A DNA stretch of 64,000 nucleotides. Source: Mesaphorura yosii (taxonomy: Eukaryota; Arthropoda; Collembola; Poduromorpha; Tullbergiidae). A program made the translations under genes and the position numbers. Where the stretch lies: the NCBI GenBank assembly GCA_009869945.1, contig WIXG01000008.1:186001-250000 (forward strand). The letters run 5' to 3'. A model generated the notes under the pieces. It did no database searches. It had not been told where the DNA came from and was given only the letters and a program-made list of their open reading frames with translations. The first letter of the stretch is position 1. Each line of letters starts with the position of its first letter. This document shows, in pieces, positions 36,201 through 49,221 of the stretch.

Positions 36201-39200
36201 TTGTAAATACTCAAAAATTCGATTTGTAGTTACATTTTCAAGTGGAAAGGAATTGCAATTACTTTGTCATTCTTTTAAGGTGAAGAAGGTTCTTAGTTTT
36301 CCGCGTGAGACTCGACTGACGGCTTTCATGTGGATGTCGCAGTCGCACTCACCGTCGGAGGCAATTTGCTGAGTGTCTTCTCCAGTCTTGAGTTCTTGAG
36401 CCAGAGAAAGCAGGAAATGCTGATTAAAGTCGCTCACCGACAATCACGAGCAAGGAGACGACAGCCCTCAATTTTAATTGCTATTTTACGCCTACCGATG
36501 CCATCAAATTGGTGTATAAATGAATTTTATTTGACGACACTCCAAACACTAAAATTTTATTTCAAACAGGTTTCGACTGCAAACTGACACATTTGGGATT
36601 AAATCGCAACGAATTGACTCGAATTCCGAAACACATTCTCGCACGCTGCTCGCACCTCGTGCATCTAAATTTGGGTTATAATCAAATTACATACCTCGAT
36701 GATTTGGCTCATATTTCGCTACACGGCAAAAAATTACGCAATCTGCACACTCTCGTGCTACGCAGTAATCCGATACACGGACTGGGCTTAAGCAGCAGCA
36801 GGCACAATCACCATCAAATCAGAACACTGGGAGTTGGCCTGTATAAGAACGAGAACTCAAGCGCGAGCTATTCCGTCGCACCGGAGCAGTTCACTTCGGC
36901 CGAAGATGCAGACGCGAGTTTTGTGAATCCGTATGCAGTGAAAAGTGACAACAAGTCATTAGTGAACATGTTTACGAAGGATTTGTTTCCCAATTTGCAT
37001 GAACTGAGTCTGTCATTTTGTGAGCTGTACGGTGAGCTGGAGCCTTTTCAGTTTTTACCGTTGACAACGCTCGAAATTAGCATGGGACTGAGAACTGCGA
37101 CGCACCTTCATCCAAACACACTAACTTCGCTTGGACACCTCGAATGGCTCGCTCTGGATCACAACAGCATCCAGAGAATAAGGTAAGCAACCACTATCAA
37201 GAACCTGTGAAAATGAGGAACATATTTGTGAGCTCCAACACATTAATAATTGGCTTCAAATCATGCATACGTTGTTTCTTTAGCGCGTTCACCTTTTACT
37301 CGAATCGCAAGCTGAACTACGTGAATTTGGAGTGGAACCGCATTGAGAACCTTCCTCCGCAGCTGTTTCATCCGGATATTCATCATTCCGTGGCGCAAGT
37401 GCGTCTTTCCCACAATAAGATCGCCCGCATCCACTCGCACTCATTCATCTCCTTCTCGGCCATTAATCTTGACCTCTCGTACAATGGTAAGCAAGAAGAT
37501 TTCTCATTTATTGATGTGAAGACTAACTCTCTGCTTTTTGTTCACAGCGATTAACGCGATTGACAAAGATGCGTTTACTCACTCTGCACCAAACGCACAT
37601 CATCATACACAGCCACCAGACTCTCAACAATTGAGAGGTCACACGAACACCAACTTGGCGAGTGACAGCATGGGAAGAAAAGCAGCGTCAGCACAATCCA
37701 ACAGCATCACGGATCCATTAGGCTCCGTGCTCGGAGAACACGATTCGGCAGGAGGACTCAATCTTTATCTTTCCCACAATCAACTCGTGCAAATGAAAAC
37801 ACATGTTTTCACATCTTCCAAATTCTCGCTCATTGATCTCTCGAACAATCAACTCAATTCATTCACGTTCGCTGCAATTGGCCCGACCACGACCGTCGGA
37901 ACGCTTAATCTAAGTACAAATGCAATTGAACATGTCACGTCGGTGCAAAGTGTCCGACAATGGTACAAGTCCGTGGACTTGTCACACAACAGGCTGAGGA
38001 CAATCGATCTGTCAAATGTTTGTGTCACAGAAGAACTGGACATGTCGCACAATCGCCTGGAGACAATCAATCAAACTTTCTTTCCATTAAATTGCTCCGT
38101 CAAGGTAAGACCACACGCACAACTGTCTTGATGGAAGATGCGTGTGACGCGAGTTGGACCTTTTGCCATGAAATGCAAGTAATTTTATCTGTGTGCAGAC
38201 GCTGAGATTGAACAACAATGGAATCTTGAATTTGGACCCAAACAGTTTTTCCAATTTACGTGATTTGGCGGTAAGATCCATTATTACTACAGCGCAGCAG
38301 CTGGGGCTCAAATTGCGACCACTCCGACCTGTGTCTAGTAACAAGTTTGTCCACTCTTTGAATGAAGGTGCTGCACCTGGAGTGGAATCACATCAACCTG
38401 GTTCCGCCGGTAGTATTCATTCGCAACACGAAATTAAAGTATTTTGACATATCACACAACCGCCTTCGCACACTGCCACGAGATTCTTTGGTGGGTTCGA
38501 GTCTGGAGACGGTGATATTGTCTTGGAATCGATTTGTGAACATTCCAGCGTCTGCACTGTCGCAGGTAAGCGAAATTAAACGAAAGAAACACACCCAAGC
38601 GAACGAGACACGGCGCGCCACACGCACGACGCACGCACCGGCAGATAGATGAATTCCTCGAAGCGTCGTAGTCGTTGTTCATGGCTGCTGGAATAGAAAC
38701 CCATTATTCTTTCACACATGTTGGGCATTAAAGATTTTCTCACGAGAATAATACAACAATGTAAAATTCGATTAGCTTTGTTTTATTGCAATAATCAATC
38801 TGTGCTGCCGTGCTAAGTTGTTGCTGTACGGTGCGTTACTCGCGTGTCCGGCGTGCCGCGTGAATGCTCAATATTTCATGCCATTCATCATTAATCAGTT
38901 TCTCACTCTCATACTTCCATCGTTATGAAATTATTAGATTTCAAGACACCTGAAAAGACTGGATTTATCTCACAACTCCATCGAACATCTGGACAGCACA
39001 ATGTTCGAAGGAGTCTCGACCCTGGTCCATCTCAATTTGTCTTCCAACAGACTCAACAGCCTGCCGGACTCTGCATTTGCCAACCTGGCGTCGTTGAGAG
39101 AATTGGATTTGTCGAATAATGACCTCAGAGCTAACTTCAAGGTAAAGTAGGATTCCTGCTAGAAGAATAGAAGAACTGTACAAACAAAATGAGAAATGAG

Positions 39201-40553
39201 CTTCGAATTTTCTGTTTTCTGTCGCCTTATTCTAGGAACTATTTCACTTTCTCCCCAAACTGAAACTTTTACGACTGAGTAACTGCGGAATCAAAGTGTT
39301 TCCATTCCTGCCCCTTCCACAACTCATCTTTCTCGATTTGTCATCAAATGGACTTCACGAGGTCAAAGTGCAGGGGTTGACTTCACTCGGCAGACTCCGT
39401 GAATTGGACTTGACACAGAATAGATTGACAAATTCAAAGCTGCCGCTATGGACGCCACTTCATAATTTGAAAACTCTTCGACTTTCGAAAAACCCACTGA
39501 AAAGGTATGTAGTCGGTCCTTCTGGTCGTATGGTTAAGATCTGTGTTAATTTTAGTATATTTGCAATTAAATTCGCAATTTTCAGCTTGACGCACGACAC
39601 ACTTTATGGACTGAAGAGGCTCGAGAATCTGGAATTGCAGGAAATGGGGAGTCTTGAGCGATTCGATTCCGACGTGTTTTCCCATTTCAACTCACTGCGT
39701 GTGTTAGCAGTCGAGACCTATCCAAATATTGAGAAATATCGATTCAGACTTGGTAATTGCACTCTTCCTTTCATTTGTATTCCAAGCCTGCTCTCTCTTT
39801 AACTCTTTTCCTTTTCTTCCCTGTACACGTGTTTCAGGTGCTGTTCTCTCCACTCTGCCTCATCTCGAGGAGCTGAATGTGATAATTAAAGAGGCCGTGC
39901 TGTCTGACCAATTAAATGGAGGAATTCTACCAAAATTGCGAAAGTTGAGTATTCGTGGAGAGAATCTAAAACGAATTGAGCCATTGGCGTTTGAAGGACT
40001 TCAGAATTGTTTTCAAATTGATTTATCCATCACCCACACGAGCATCACTGAAATCCCGCAACGGCTCTTCACACTTCTTCAAGACTTGAACCGAGTCTGG
40101 GCCAAACTTGACTTGAGCTTCAATAAATTATCGTCCCTTGACTCAACAACGCTCTACCCCAATAAGACCAACTGGTATGCACGAGGAACGAAGCTGCTCG
40201 AAGGCGGATTGATTCTGCAAGGAAATGAATTTGTGTGTGACTGTGACTTGGTGTGGTTGAGTGAGTGGTTGCGTCGATGGCTGCGGGAAAGTTTCCAATC
40301 TCATTCGATTGAGAATGTGCGACTGTTACACTCGACCTACGAGAGCGTGCGACAAGCAAAGTGTAAAGACGTCAAGGGTCGTGTGCTGCCAATCGTAGAA
40401 CTTTACTCCGACACAATTTGTCATGCGAGTGCGTTGAGTAGTGCAACAAGTACAATTCATCGGTCGATGGCGTGGGTTGCGTTCGCATGCTTGAATCTTT
40501 ATCTTGTAATCATGAGGTTCTGGCTCAAACCACATTTGGGATTGACGCATTGA
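33264..40553 (+). CDS. chp: Chaoptin, leucine-rich-repeat photoreceptor cell adhesion protein
   Basis: Fifteen exons join in consistent phase into 1469 residues: 33264-33732, 33813-33960, 34549-34659, 34801-34993, 35374-35550, 35651-35963, 36570-37182, 37284-37486, 37548-38104, 38199-38270, 38368-38565, 38938-39141, 39236-39504, 39586-39752 and 39838-40553. A signal peptide (VFFLLVHTSLLLVAFAKF) precedes a chaoptin-type N-terminal cap (FNPLCYCKYDE, FDIDCDKVPMAHIP). Dozens of 24-residue leucine-rich repeats (LxxLxLSxNxI) follow. The C-terminal cap is NEFVCDCDLVWLSEWL...AKCKD...DTICHAS, ending in a hydrophobic tail (MAWVAFACLNLYLVIMRFW) with a short basic end. In Drosophila chaoptin is GPI-linked, works in homophilic adhesion of rhabdomere microvilli and has about 1315 residues. 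The extra length here lies mainly in two low-complexity insertions in exons 7 and 9. The tail's basic end leaves GPI or transmembrane anchoring open. Confidence 0.93.
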
Positions 40554-40814
40554 CTGTGTAGGTTTGTTTAACGTGTTCAACCTGAACACTTCAAATCACA
40601 AATTTCGCGAATAGCGAATGATTAGAATATACTCATTCATTGTTGACCCGCAGCTTGCCTTATAGTATATTAAGTAGAAAAATACCTGAACTATTTGTGA
40701 TATCACCCCACCGCGTTCAGTTTTATACCATTAATTAATCGGCGTGTTTTTACTATGAAGATTCTATTAATTTTGCATATTTAATCTACCGTACATTGTA
40801 ATTGACCTTGAATG

Positions 40815-40820
40815 AATAAA
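40815..40820 (+). promoter_or_regulatory. polyadenylation signal AATAAA of chaoptin
   Basis: Canonical hexamer about 260 nt after the chaoptin stop, in AT-rich sequence. Confidence 0.5.
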
Positions 40821-40978
40821 TGTTTAAAACGCGTTCAAATATTTGAAAACAGTTCAAAGCTTGCATTGCGTGATTAATTTTAGTCACGTCGTTGAACGAA
40901 ATGAATTCGCGTACTGAAAAGACGGGAACCTCACGTACACGACTTTGCCTGAATCTGGAGTACGGAGTACGGGCAAGG

Positions 40979-41262
40979 GCGCGGATGTGAGAGTATTAAG
41001 TGTAAATAATAAAAAAGGATAAGTGGAAATGCTGGGATAAAGTACGAAGCCCTAAAACGAAAATATAAATCACAAAGTGAGACGAGAGAGAAAGTTCCCA
41101 GCTCCGGTTTGCCTTCGCGTCGGGTGCATTAAACACAACACAGATACAATAACGCAATAACGGGAAGGTGTACTTTCACCAACAAAGTAGTACTCGAGTA
41201 CGAGTGAGCCAACTTGCCGTCGTACGCCGCAAGTAGTAAAAAAGGATCAACGTAAGCAGGCA
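40979..41262 (+). repeat. Non-coding segment, copy 2 (partner at 20460-20715)
   Basis: This is the downstream partner of the segment described at 20460. Shared words are GCGCGGATG, GTATTAAGTGTA, AGGATAAGTG, AAATATAAATCACAAA and AAAGGATCA(G/A)CGTAAG, in the same order and orientation. Confidence 0.6.
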
Positions 41263-44200
41263 CTTCATAAACGCAGACAGTGCAAAAACAAAGGTCATGT
41301 TCTGCTTGCACTTTTGCACACGAGCTCGGCCTCGGCTCGGGTTCAACGTTCATGTCATATTTGTATTTCTGCAGAAATCCGGAAGAGCAAGGCCGCCGGA
41401 GGCTAATGCGGACAAGTATGGCGTGGTTTACAAAAGCCAAAGAATTCCTCACAGTGCGGGCCACGCCAGAACATTTCCGGGGTTGGTTTGACTTTAGTCT
41501 CACGGTCGGACTAAGAGATTACGCATAATGTGAATGTGTGCCAGGGCATGGTTTCAGCTTTGGCCATGGCACGCGTAGAAGTGAGGAACGTACGAAACAC
41601 ACACGAAGAAAGAGACAAATAAGTGCGAGAGATAAAATCTTAATAATATTATTAAGAGAGTTTAATCTACCATACATTTTAATGCAAGGCAAGAAGGAAC
41701 TGCGTAAAAGAGCAGCAGCGGCAAAGGCAAACTAGAACAGAGAACATATTTTGCAAAGCACAAGCTACGCAGTCGACAAAAGATAAAGATACTCCGAAGA
41801 AGAAGATACATCTTTTCATGCCTCTCCTTTGCGTTTTGCCATTTCGCCTTTCTTTCATTGAATGAACAGCGAGCTCAATGGAATCCAATCTAGAAGATAA
41901 GCACCGAGCTTCCGTGCCCTGCCTCGCCATGCTTTTATTTTCACATAAACCTAAATGTATATTGTGCTCATTCAGGCCATGACTAGGCTGCACTTCTTTC
42001 TCGGTACGGCGACCGTGGCCATAAGAAAATGACCGCGTATAATCTTATATCTAATGATAGTAATTATTTAGCCAACTACAAACTGTGCCGTAGTATCAAT
42101 GCAGCAGCGAAGCAAAGCAATGGCGGCAATGGGTGTACTGTAGCATTATTTGAGTATAATCTTCTTCCCTTCCTTAAATTTGGTTCGCGTGAGTTACTTC
42201 AATAATCAATGCCTTCTCTTCGCTTCGGGAAACACCAAGCAGCAGGTTGCAAGTCTGGGAAGCAAAAAGTGAACCGTGGACGGAGCTGTAGTCATTTTTA
42301 TCTGCAAATTGATTTTTATCCATTAATTATTCTCTCCACCATGGACACGGGATTTTCTCTTGTGAAGCCGTGAACGATGTATCCAATCTGACTGGCAGTG
42401 TCAATACATCTCTTGTCTCTTGTCTGGTAGTTCCAAGACATGAGATATCGGGTATTGGAAATCCGTAGCTCGCAGGGACCAAGACTAAAATTCACATGAA
42501 CCCAATTAGCCAATGCAATGGCTTGAAAAGGGTTAAAGAGTGTGTCATTAGGTTGCAAGGTAATACAAGTACAAATGAGGGCAGGGAAGAGAGAGATGGG
42601 ACTGACGAATATGGGTGCCACGTGCCAGGGCATGGAACATCATTCCAGTCAAGCCCGATGTAATTGCCACCGACTTGTACTTGTGTAAAAGGCTTCATCC
42701 ATACGAATGCATTCGCCTCAAGTCAAAGGAATGCAGGCCTCTGCATTGTCCGCAAGACTTTTTGAGCTTCTTATGAAAGGAGATTGTGATTTCTCAAACG
42801 ATACGCGTGCCTGCAAAGGTCAAGCGAGACAAGCGAACCGTTCTCAAATGTATAATATCCAGGCACATCAAGTCGAAGTACGCTAATGTTAAGCCAATGG
42901 AAGTGTAAGATGTATCATGTTATCCTTATTTCCTATCTCGTTTCGAAATTGCTTCGAGTCTCGTTGTTCTTGCATGCTCATATTAATCAAGAACCTGAGG
43001 ACCCTTTCTTATTGAAACTTAACCGTGAGTCTGAAAGTCCTGCATAGGATCAATGCTATCATCAGCCGAATAAGCAGTTTGATAGTGCATTCAACGCTAA
43101 TCCAATCTACTTACAAAGGTGTATGTTGAAATGGGTGTAAGCGCAGGAGTAAATGAAGTTTTGACGCACTGTTTAGGAAGAAACTGCGCTCCGCCAAGGA
43201 AAAATGAGGGACGCCGAGTCTCTTGTCACTTGTAATTAAAATTAAATCCCATTATTTCATTTGTCCCAAGATTCACTCTGGTGAAGGAGAAAGCCGGCAG
43301 GCAGCGGCATTATTCATGCAAAATAAGGCTGAGCCTCGAAAAGTGTTTGAGAGACTTGGTCTGAGTCTGAACTCTTGGTCTTTGGTTAAATATTTGATGC
43401 AGTGCCCGTGTAACCAACGAACCATTAATTACAAGGCCCATACAATGCAGTGCAATGCTCGCTTAGCTTAGTAAACTGGCATTGCCAGTCTGCCAGTGTT
43501 TGTGCTTTCTTTTCTTACACTTACCGCAAAGCACAATACAAACACACTGCTAGTGGGCTTGGGTCTAAGTCTGCTGGGTTTGGTTTGGGTTTGTTGTTGC
43601 TCTTGTTTGAGTGAACCACAAAACGCTTTACAAAAACGTAATTAACTAGAAACAAAAGTGGAGAGAAAATTTAATTTCTTCATTTTGCATTCAAGTATGC
43701 TAAGACTCAACCAGGCTCAGGCTAAGAACAGATTGCTGGGTGCTGTTGCTATTTGTATTTCGAGATTTGATTCTCTCAGGTCTCAGACTAGGCAAGACTG
43801 TGTGGAGGTGGAGGATTATTAATAGCAGCAACGTAGTCATTGAGCAGCACAGTGAATCAAATATAATTCGCAATACAAGGCTGTACTCTGCCCCAAAACA
43901 AGTAGAACAGAAAACAGAGATGGTTGCTTTGCGGTAAACCTTTATCGAGTCTAAAATTTCTAAATTTCTAAATGTTAAGCCCGAGTGAGTTCATTGCACA
44001 TGGCACTGGCACTGGTTAAGTTTGTGTTTATTTACTTTCGCGAACGTACGAATGCCGCATTTACTATATTTAGTCGGATTCTCATTGCTACTTGCTGCTT
44101 GTTCATGGTGTTACTTTCGAAGGCAACGCGACCACTGCGCATTGCAATGTAAAAGTGCATCTTCATTTCATCGTACACACATTTCGACTCCAATAAATGC

Positions 44201-45598
44201 AAAATTGAGATCCATCCACATGCATGTATGCATGCACTGCACAACGCACAATGCAACGCGAAGTGCAATTGTGGATTTACGACTGAACAGATTCGGGCCC
44301 GGATTTGCAATTTCATTTTATTGACTTTGTGCCTTTCGTCGCAGCACGTCTGCGCATAAAATTTGAACCGCCAGCACGTGGAGTGTGTATTCCGCCGCAC
44401 GGCTATTATAGACTAGCGAGCGGAGTGAATGACAATAACCGTATTTGGTCGTCGTTGTTGTACTTTATGGTAATAACATATTTAATGCAAAAGAGAGAAT
44501 AAAGAATTTGTTTACATAACCATTCCAGATGCCAATTTCATTCATGCGTACACGTATGGAACGCGTTGCAGTGTGATGGGGTTTATTGTGATTTGATCAG
44601 ATAGTGGAGAGCAATAGACATTCGTATTCGAGTAGACCCGGAACCAGGCCGAGTTGGAATTCCAAACACCCTCGCAAGCATGGAACATGGAATCCACACT
44701 CGCTTACACGAGGCTGGGACGGATATGTTCTAAAATCCTTTCATTCAGTCATCTGTCAGTTTGTCGGTGACAAAAATTCGTTGATTTTTAGCTTACTGCA
44801 TTGGAAACTTACGACGTATTTAAAATTTCACAAAAGGATTCCAAGAAAATAATTCCCAACAGAATCATTTTTATGCTTTGATTTTTGATATTTTGAAGGA
44901 TTGAAAACAGAACGCCAATTAAAATGGTTATTTATGACACTGTTGAGAGAAGTAATCAGAAACGTGAAGTGGCTTTTAACGATGGAGTGCAAAAGTGTAC
45001 TCATAATTCTGAGTCGTGCTGTCCTGCTCCGTCCGACCATTCTGATATGTATAAAGACGTACTACTTTTTTTAGCTTGTCTTACAAGATTTTCTGCAAAA
45101 CCTTGCAAATTCGCAATCCTGCTTTGTTCTTGGCGATGCTGACAAGGTCATCTTCTCCTGTCGTATGTCGTCCACTTGCTCCTCAAAACAAATGGCTCTA
45201 TGATTTGGTGTTGAGCGGTCCCGTCCCGGTCTCACGTTGTCACGTCGGCTCAATAAATTTGCACACAATCAAGCAAAGCGACTGCAACTTGCCTTAGCCT
45301 AACTTCACGCTTTAAGTAAAAAGATTATGTAAGGGTAGATGGGAAAAAGTAATTACCGAGCATCTTTATTGCCAGAATTAGAGTCAAAAATAAAAACCTG
45401 TTTTACCTGCCTGCCTACATGCCTGCATCCATCTTCAATCCCGAATCACTTAATTTCGATTATGTAATATGCACCTGAGCACAAGCGGTCGAAACTGCTG
45501 TCATTTGAGTCTCACTTTCTTCCATTTGACTTATTGTAGTAGTCTTCGGTGTTTAGTCTGAAACGTTCGAGGGTCGGAGCAATTGACACTAAAGCATC

Positions 45599-47178
45599 AT
45601 GTTGTTATCAGTGTTCATAATTACGGCGGCCGCATTTGCAAGTGCCACTGCAGGTAAGTTGGTGCACCAATTAACTAGTAGACCCTAGAAAATGGATGAC
45701 TTCATAGCTAAGATTTGATATAGATGCTGAGCCGCAGTACTACCCCGCGCAGCAGCCCGTAGTCGGCTTCACGGTGCAGACTCAAGACCAGTATCCTTAC
45801 GTGTCACTCCGGCGTGCCAAGAATCAGCATCAGCAGCAATATCAGGAACCACAGCCATCTCCGTACGCCGCTGCGCCACCACCGCCACCACCGTACGGAC
45901 CGAGAGAACGAGCACTGTACAACGAGTACAACTACGAAGGCAGTAATCTGGTTGCTCCACAACGGCCTCCGGCACGTTTCCGCTCGAGTAACTATCCAAA
46001 CACGCCACCAAGCCTCAAGTTCCGTATTGGAGTAATCTCTGACCAGGATAAGGCATCTGCGGATGGGGATGGAAAGCTGTGGCATGCACTCTTGAAGGAA
46101 GGCTACCTCGAATTAGCGGAGAATCGAGCGGACCCGGCAACATCGAAGGTGCGTGACTGTGTGATGTAAAAGCTAATGAAAAATATTAAAAATTGCTGGC
46201 GGTTTGTGCATAGATTGCAGTTGGATGGGAAGACGAAAAGGTTCACAATATCAAATCCGGGCTGGCGTATTCTGGACGTGGCATGGAGCTATCAACACTG
46301 AATGCATTCCAAGGCAAGCTGTACTCGTGCGATGATAAGACCGGCGTCGTGTACGAGCTTCCCTTGGAGCAAAGTCAAGATGAGAACACTACGGACATTG
46401 CACCGATCCCATGGGCCATTCTTGCGGATGGTGACTTCGAAGGCCCGAATGGGTTCAAGTGCGAATGGGGAACAATCAAAGGTAAAACTTGCCTTCGGCT
46501 AGCCGAGTTCGAGCTAAAGTTAAGTGAACTTGAAATCATGTTTCTCGACCTACTCAGATGACGAACTATGGATTGGTGGGCATGGCGTGCATAAGTTCAA
46601 CAAAAGCGGGGCAATCGTATCCTCCAAAGATAGATTCGTCAAAAAGATTTCTCCAACCGGCGCAGTCAGGCATCTTGATTGGTCAGAAAACTTTGAGAAA
46701 ATGGCAGAAGCACTCGGAGTTCATAATCCAGGTAAGAAATAATTATGATGATGCTACTTTATATTAAGACTAAGAACTCTCTCAATACTCCTATACCAAA
46801 TCCAAAGGCTACGTCACTCATGAAGCTGCTGGCTGGAGTGACAACCTTCAGAAATGGATTTTTACACCCCGCAAAGTGAGCAAAGAGCAGTTTGACGAGG
46901 CGAGGGATGCCGAAGCCGGAAGCAATGTCATGCTGATTGCAGACGAGCAGTTCAATGATATTGAAGTGGTCCACATCGGAACTCCAACACCAACCGAAGG
47001 ATTTTCAGGGTTCAAATTCGTTCCGGGCACCAATGACCAGTACATCGTTGCTCTAAAGACATTCGAATCTGAGGATAGTGTAAAATCGTTCATTTTGGCC
47101 TTCGATCTGAAGGGAAATGTTTTGCTAAACGAGACGGAGTTTGCTGATGTTAAATACGAAGCGGTCGAATTCTTGTGA
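45599..47178 (+). CDS. Secreted apyrase, calcium-activated nucleotidase (CANT1) family
   Basis: Exons 45599-45653, 45724-46148, 46214-46481, 46558-46731 and 46808-47178 join into 430 residues. A signal peptide (MLLSVFIITAAAFASATA) is followed by a ~100-residue linker rich in Gln, Pro and Tyr (HQQQYQEPQPSP, PPPPPPYGPRE). The five-bladed propeller nucleotidase follows, with family blocks FRIGVISDQD, KEGYLEL, GRGMELSTLNAF, KLYSCDDKTGVVYEL, PWAILADGD, ELWIGGHG, GYVTHEAAGWSDNLQKWIF, GFKFVPGTNDQYIVALK and KYEAVEFL. The enzymes hydrolyse ATP/ADP or UDP/GDP with Ca2+ and act outside the cell, in the secretory pathway or in saliva. The CANT1-like acidic and aromatic blocks are intact, so it should be active. 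The linker is not part of the usual family core. AATAAA at 47215 ends the gene. Confidence 0.92.
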
Positions 47179-47214
47179 ACTCCCTACTTTGATTCTGGCC
47201 CGAGTAGATGTCCA

Positions 47215-47220
47215 AATAAA
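47215..47220 (+). promoter_or_regulatory. polyadenylation signal AATAAA of the apyrase gene
   Basis: Canonical hexamer 37 nt after the TGA stop. Confidence 0.65.
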
Positions 47221-47842
47221 AAACTGTTGAATCGTGGCTAATGTTTTTATGGCTATCAAAATCAGCAACATAATAATTAACTTGAAAGACGCGGCTGACG
47301 AGGCAGATTTAGCAGAAGACCAAGGCCGACTACTTCAGTACTTGAATTTATGCTATCACTGCCGTCATAGCTTCTATTGCTTTGCTGGAATATGCTGCAC
47401 CGGTCATTGATATCTGGGAAGATAAGATTATGCATTTGGTTCCTTCAAAAAGAGTAAACTAGCAACGCTCAATGGTGGCAGTCAATATCACACTTTCCGA
47501 CAAAGAAATTCGGAATAGAATAGAAATGAAATTATCCATAATCTTTTCGACTTTCGAAAATTGGGACAGATTTGGGTAAACGAAGCCGCAGCGCAAAGAA
47601 TCACTCAAGTCAAAAAGCGGTAACAAGATATGAATGTGAAAAATCCAAGCTTCGCGAAGGTATGCAAACAGCAAACGTCACTACGGAAATACGGTAAACG
47701 TTTATCTCTTCTTATAAGTAAGAAATAGAAAGGAAGAATCAATCTACGCGTTATCATTTACCACCGCATGTAGGATAAGACGCTTCATACTCTGTATCAT
47801 TTTCTCGCTTTTGTTGAAGGAATGCCGTCTGTGCAGGCCTGG

Positions 47843-49221
47843 ACGAGATAAAAATTAATAAAATATTATTATGTCTTGAGGAGATTGCAATTGCATGTGT
47901 GAGTTATTTCTTGTTCTGCTCTTGATTTTTCCTTGTTCATTACTGTGTACTTGCGCTCGTGCCTGTGCAGTAGTGATGAGATTGTGATTGTCTGTTCTGC
48001 TATCACATCACCATCACCATGAGCCGCCATTGCCACTGGAGATGTCTGCCTGGCCGGGCGGGATGCGGCAAGAGTGACTGAGTAAATGGGATGAGTTTCC
48101 AGGTAAGAACCGCGCACTTGGCCGAGGACTGATCGACAGTCGAAATAAACAAGTCAGCCAGCCAAGCCAAGTCGGGCACAGAACAGCGGTGCACATAACT
48201 CTTTATGTACTTGGAGAATAATCAAAGAAAGGACGCAGACGGAAGGTGGAAGAAAGAAGACAAGAAGGACGTGATCTCCCTACGGAATTTCACTTTAACT
48301 TTTATTTCATTCTCTCTCCACGACGGACAACTTGACTTGGTGCGGACTCGGACAAAGTAGCCATCGCCGTGCCACCGTCTGCCGTGCGGATGACCGTTTT
48401 AAGCGCGGGGCCTGCAAGAGAAACTCGAAACAAATAAAAATAATTCCTTATCTGTACACTCGCATGGCTCGGAGTCTCGGAGTCGGGAAGGAATCTCAAC
48501 AACTAAAACTCAAGTAGATACTTTAGCTGTATCCTTTTAAATCTTTGCTTGTTTTGAGTTTAAATTCAGGACCAACTTGGTTGGTCGCTTTTTTATTTAA
48601 CAACTTTGGCTGGCAAACTTCAAAGACAATGATGCACCTGCACTGCCATCGCATCCGCATCGCATTGGCGCATCTCGCATGATTTACAGTGGCAAGGCAA
48701 GACCGTCCGTGGATTCTTAATGATAACGATAAGTTTAGATCGGTGCGACGATAGCAAGAACACGAACGTAAAAACCGGGTCGCAATTTCTTCTCCATTGC
48801 TCATTTGCTCGGGCCGTGTTGAAGCTTTTTTCTTGCTGCTGCATTTTGCCTATTTGTCACTAAATGAACACATATGTTTATCCTGTCATCGAGATTAACG
48901 ATGATTAGCGGAACTTGGTTACTAATGAACGTCGGAGTTGGTGAGTTGGATCATGTGGGCAACCGATTCTGTCTCCAGCCGCCTGCTGCTCCGGACCATT
49001 TCACATGAATCGTCAACGTTATGCAAGAGCGATGGGCAATGATGAAGGAAGGATAAAGGATCATTACCCGTAATGCTCCTCACCGCCTACAACATTTAAG
49101 AGAGCATGCTGCTTGGATTCGTTTCGTAGTACATTGGCATTGCCTGGTTGCCGGTCGGAAAGAGAAGGAAGACAGTTTCAGTTTAGTGTTGACAAGTTGG
49201 CAGTGTTCCATTCTCATTACT
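47843..49221 (+). repeat. Non-coding segment, copy 2 (partner at 30112-31183)
   Basis: This is the downstream partner of the segment at 30112, with the same five shared blocks in the same order. The last block (TTGGCAGTGTTCCATTCTCA) matches TTGGCGAAGTTCCATTCTCA at 31159. Confidence 0.65.

Larger units (their letters stand above)
40554..45598. other. Intergenic between chaoptin and apyrase
   Basis: Five kilobases without a supported gene. The first ~270 nt are chaoptin 3' UTR. A repeat copy lies at 40979-41262. Minus-strand frames at 42316-42698 contain protein-like words but have no splice or homology support. The last ~60 nt are the probable 5' UTR of the apyrase gene. Confidence 0.5.

Noticed and set aside
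42316-42698. Two minus-strand frames with protein-like words (WNDVPCPGTW; YLMSWNYQTRDKRC)
   Set aside because: The pieces lie in different frames, no intron joins them cleanly, and I could name no family. They might be a decayed exon, but support is too thin for a feature.
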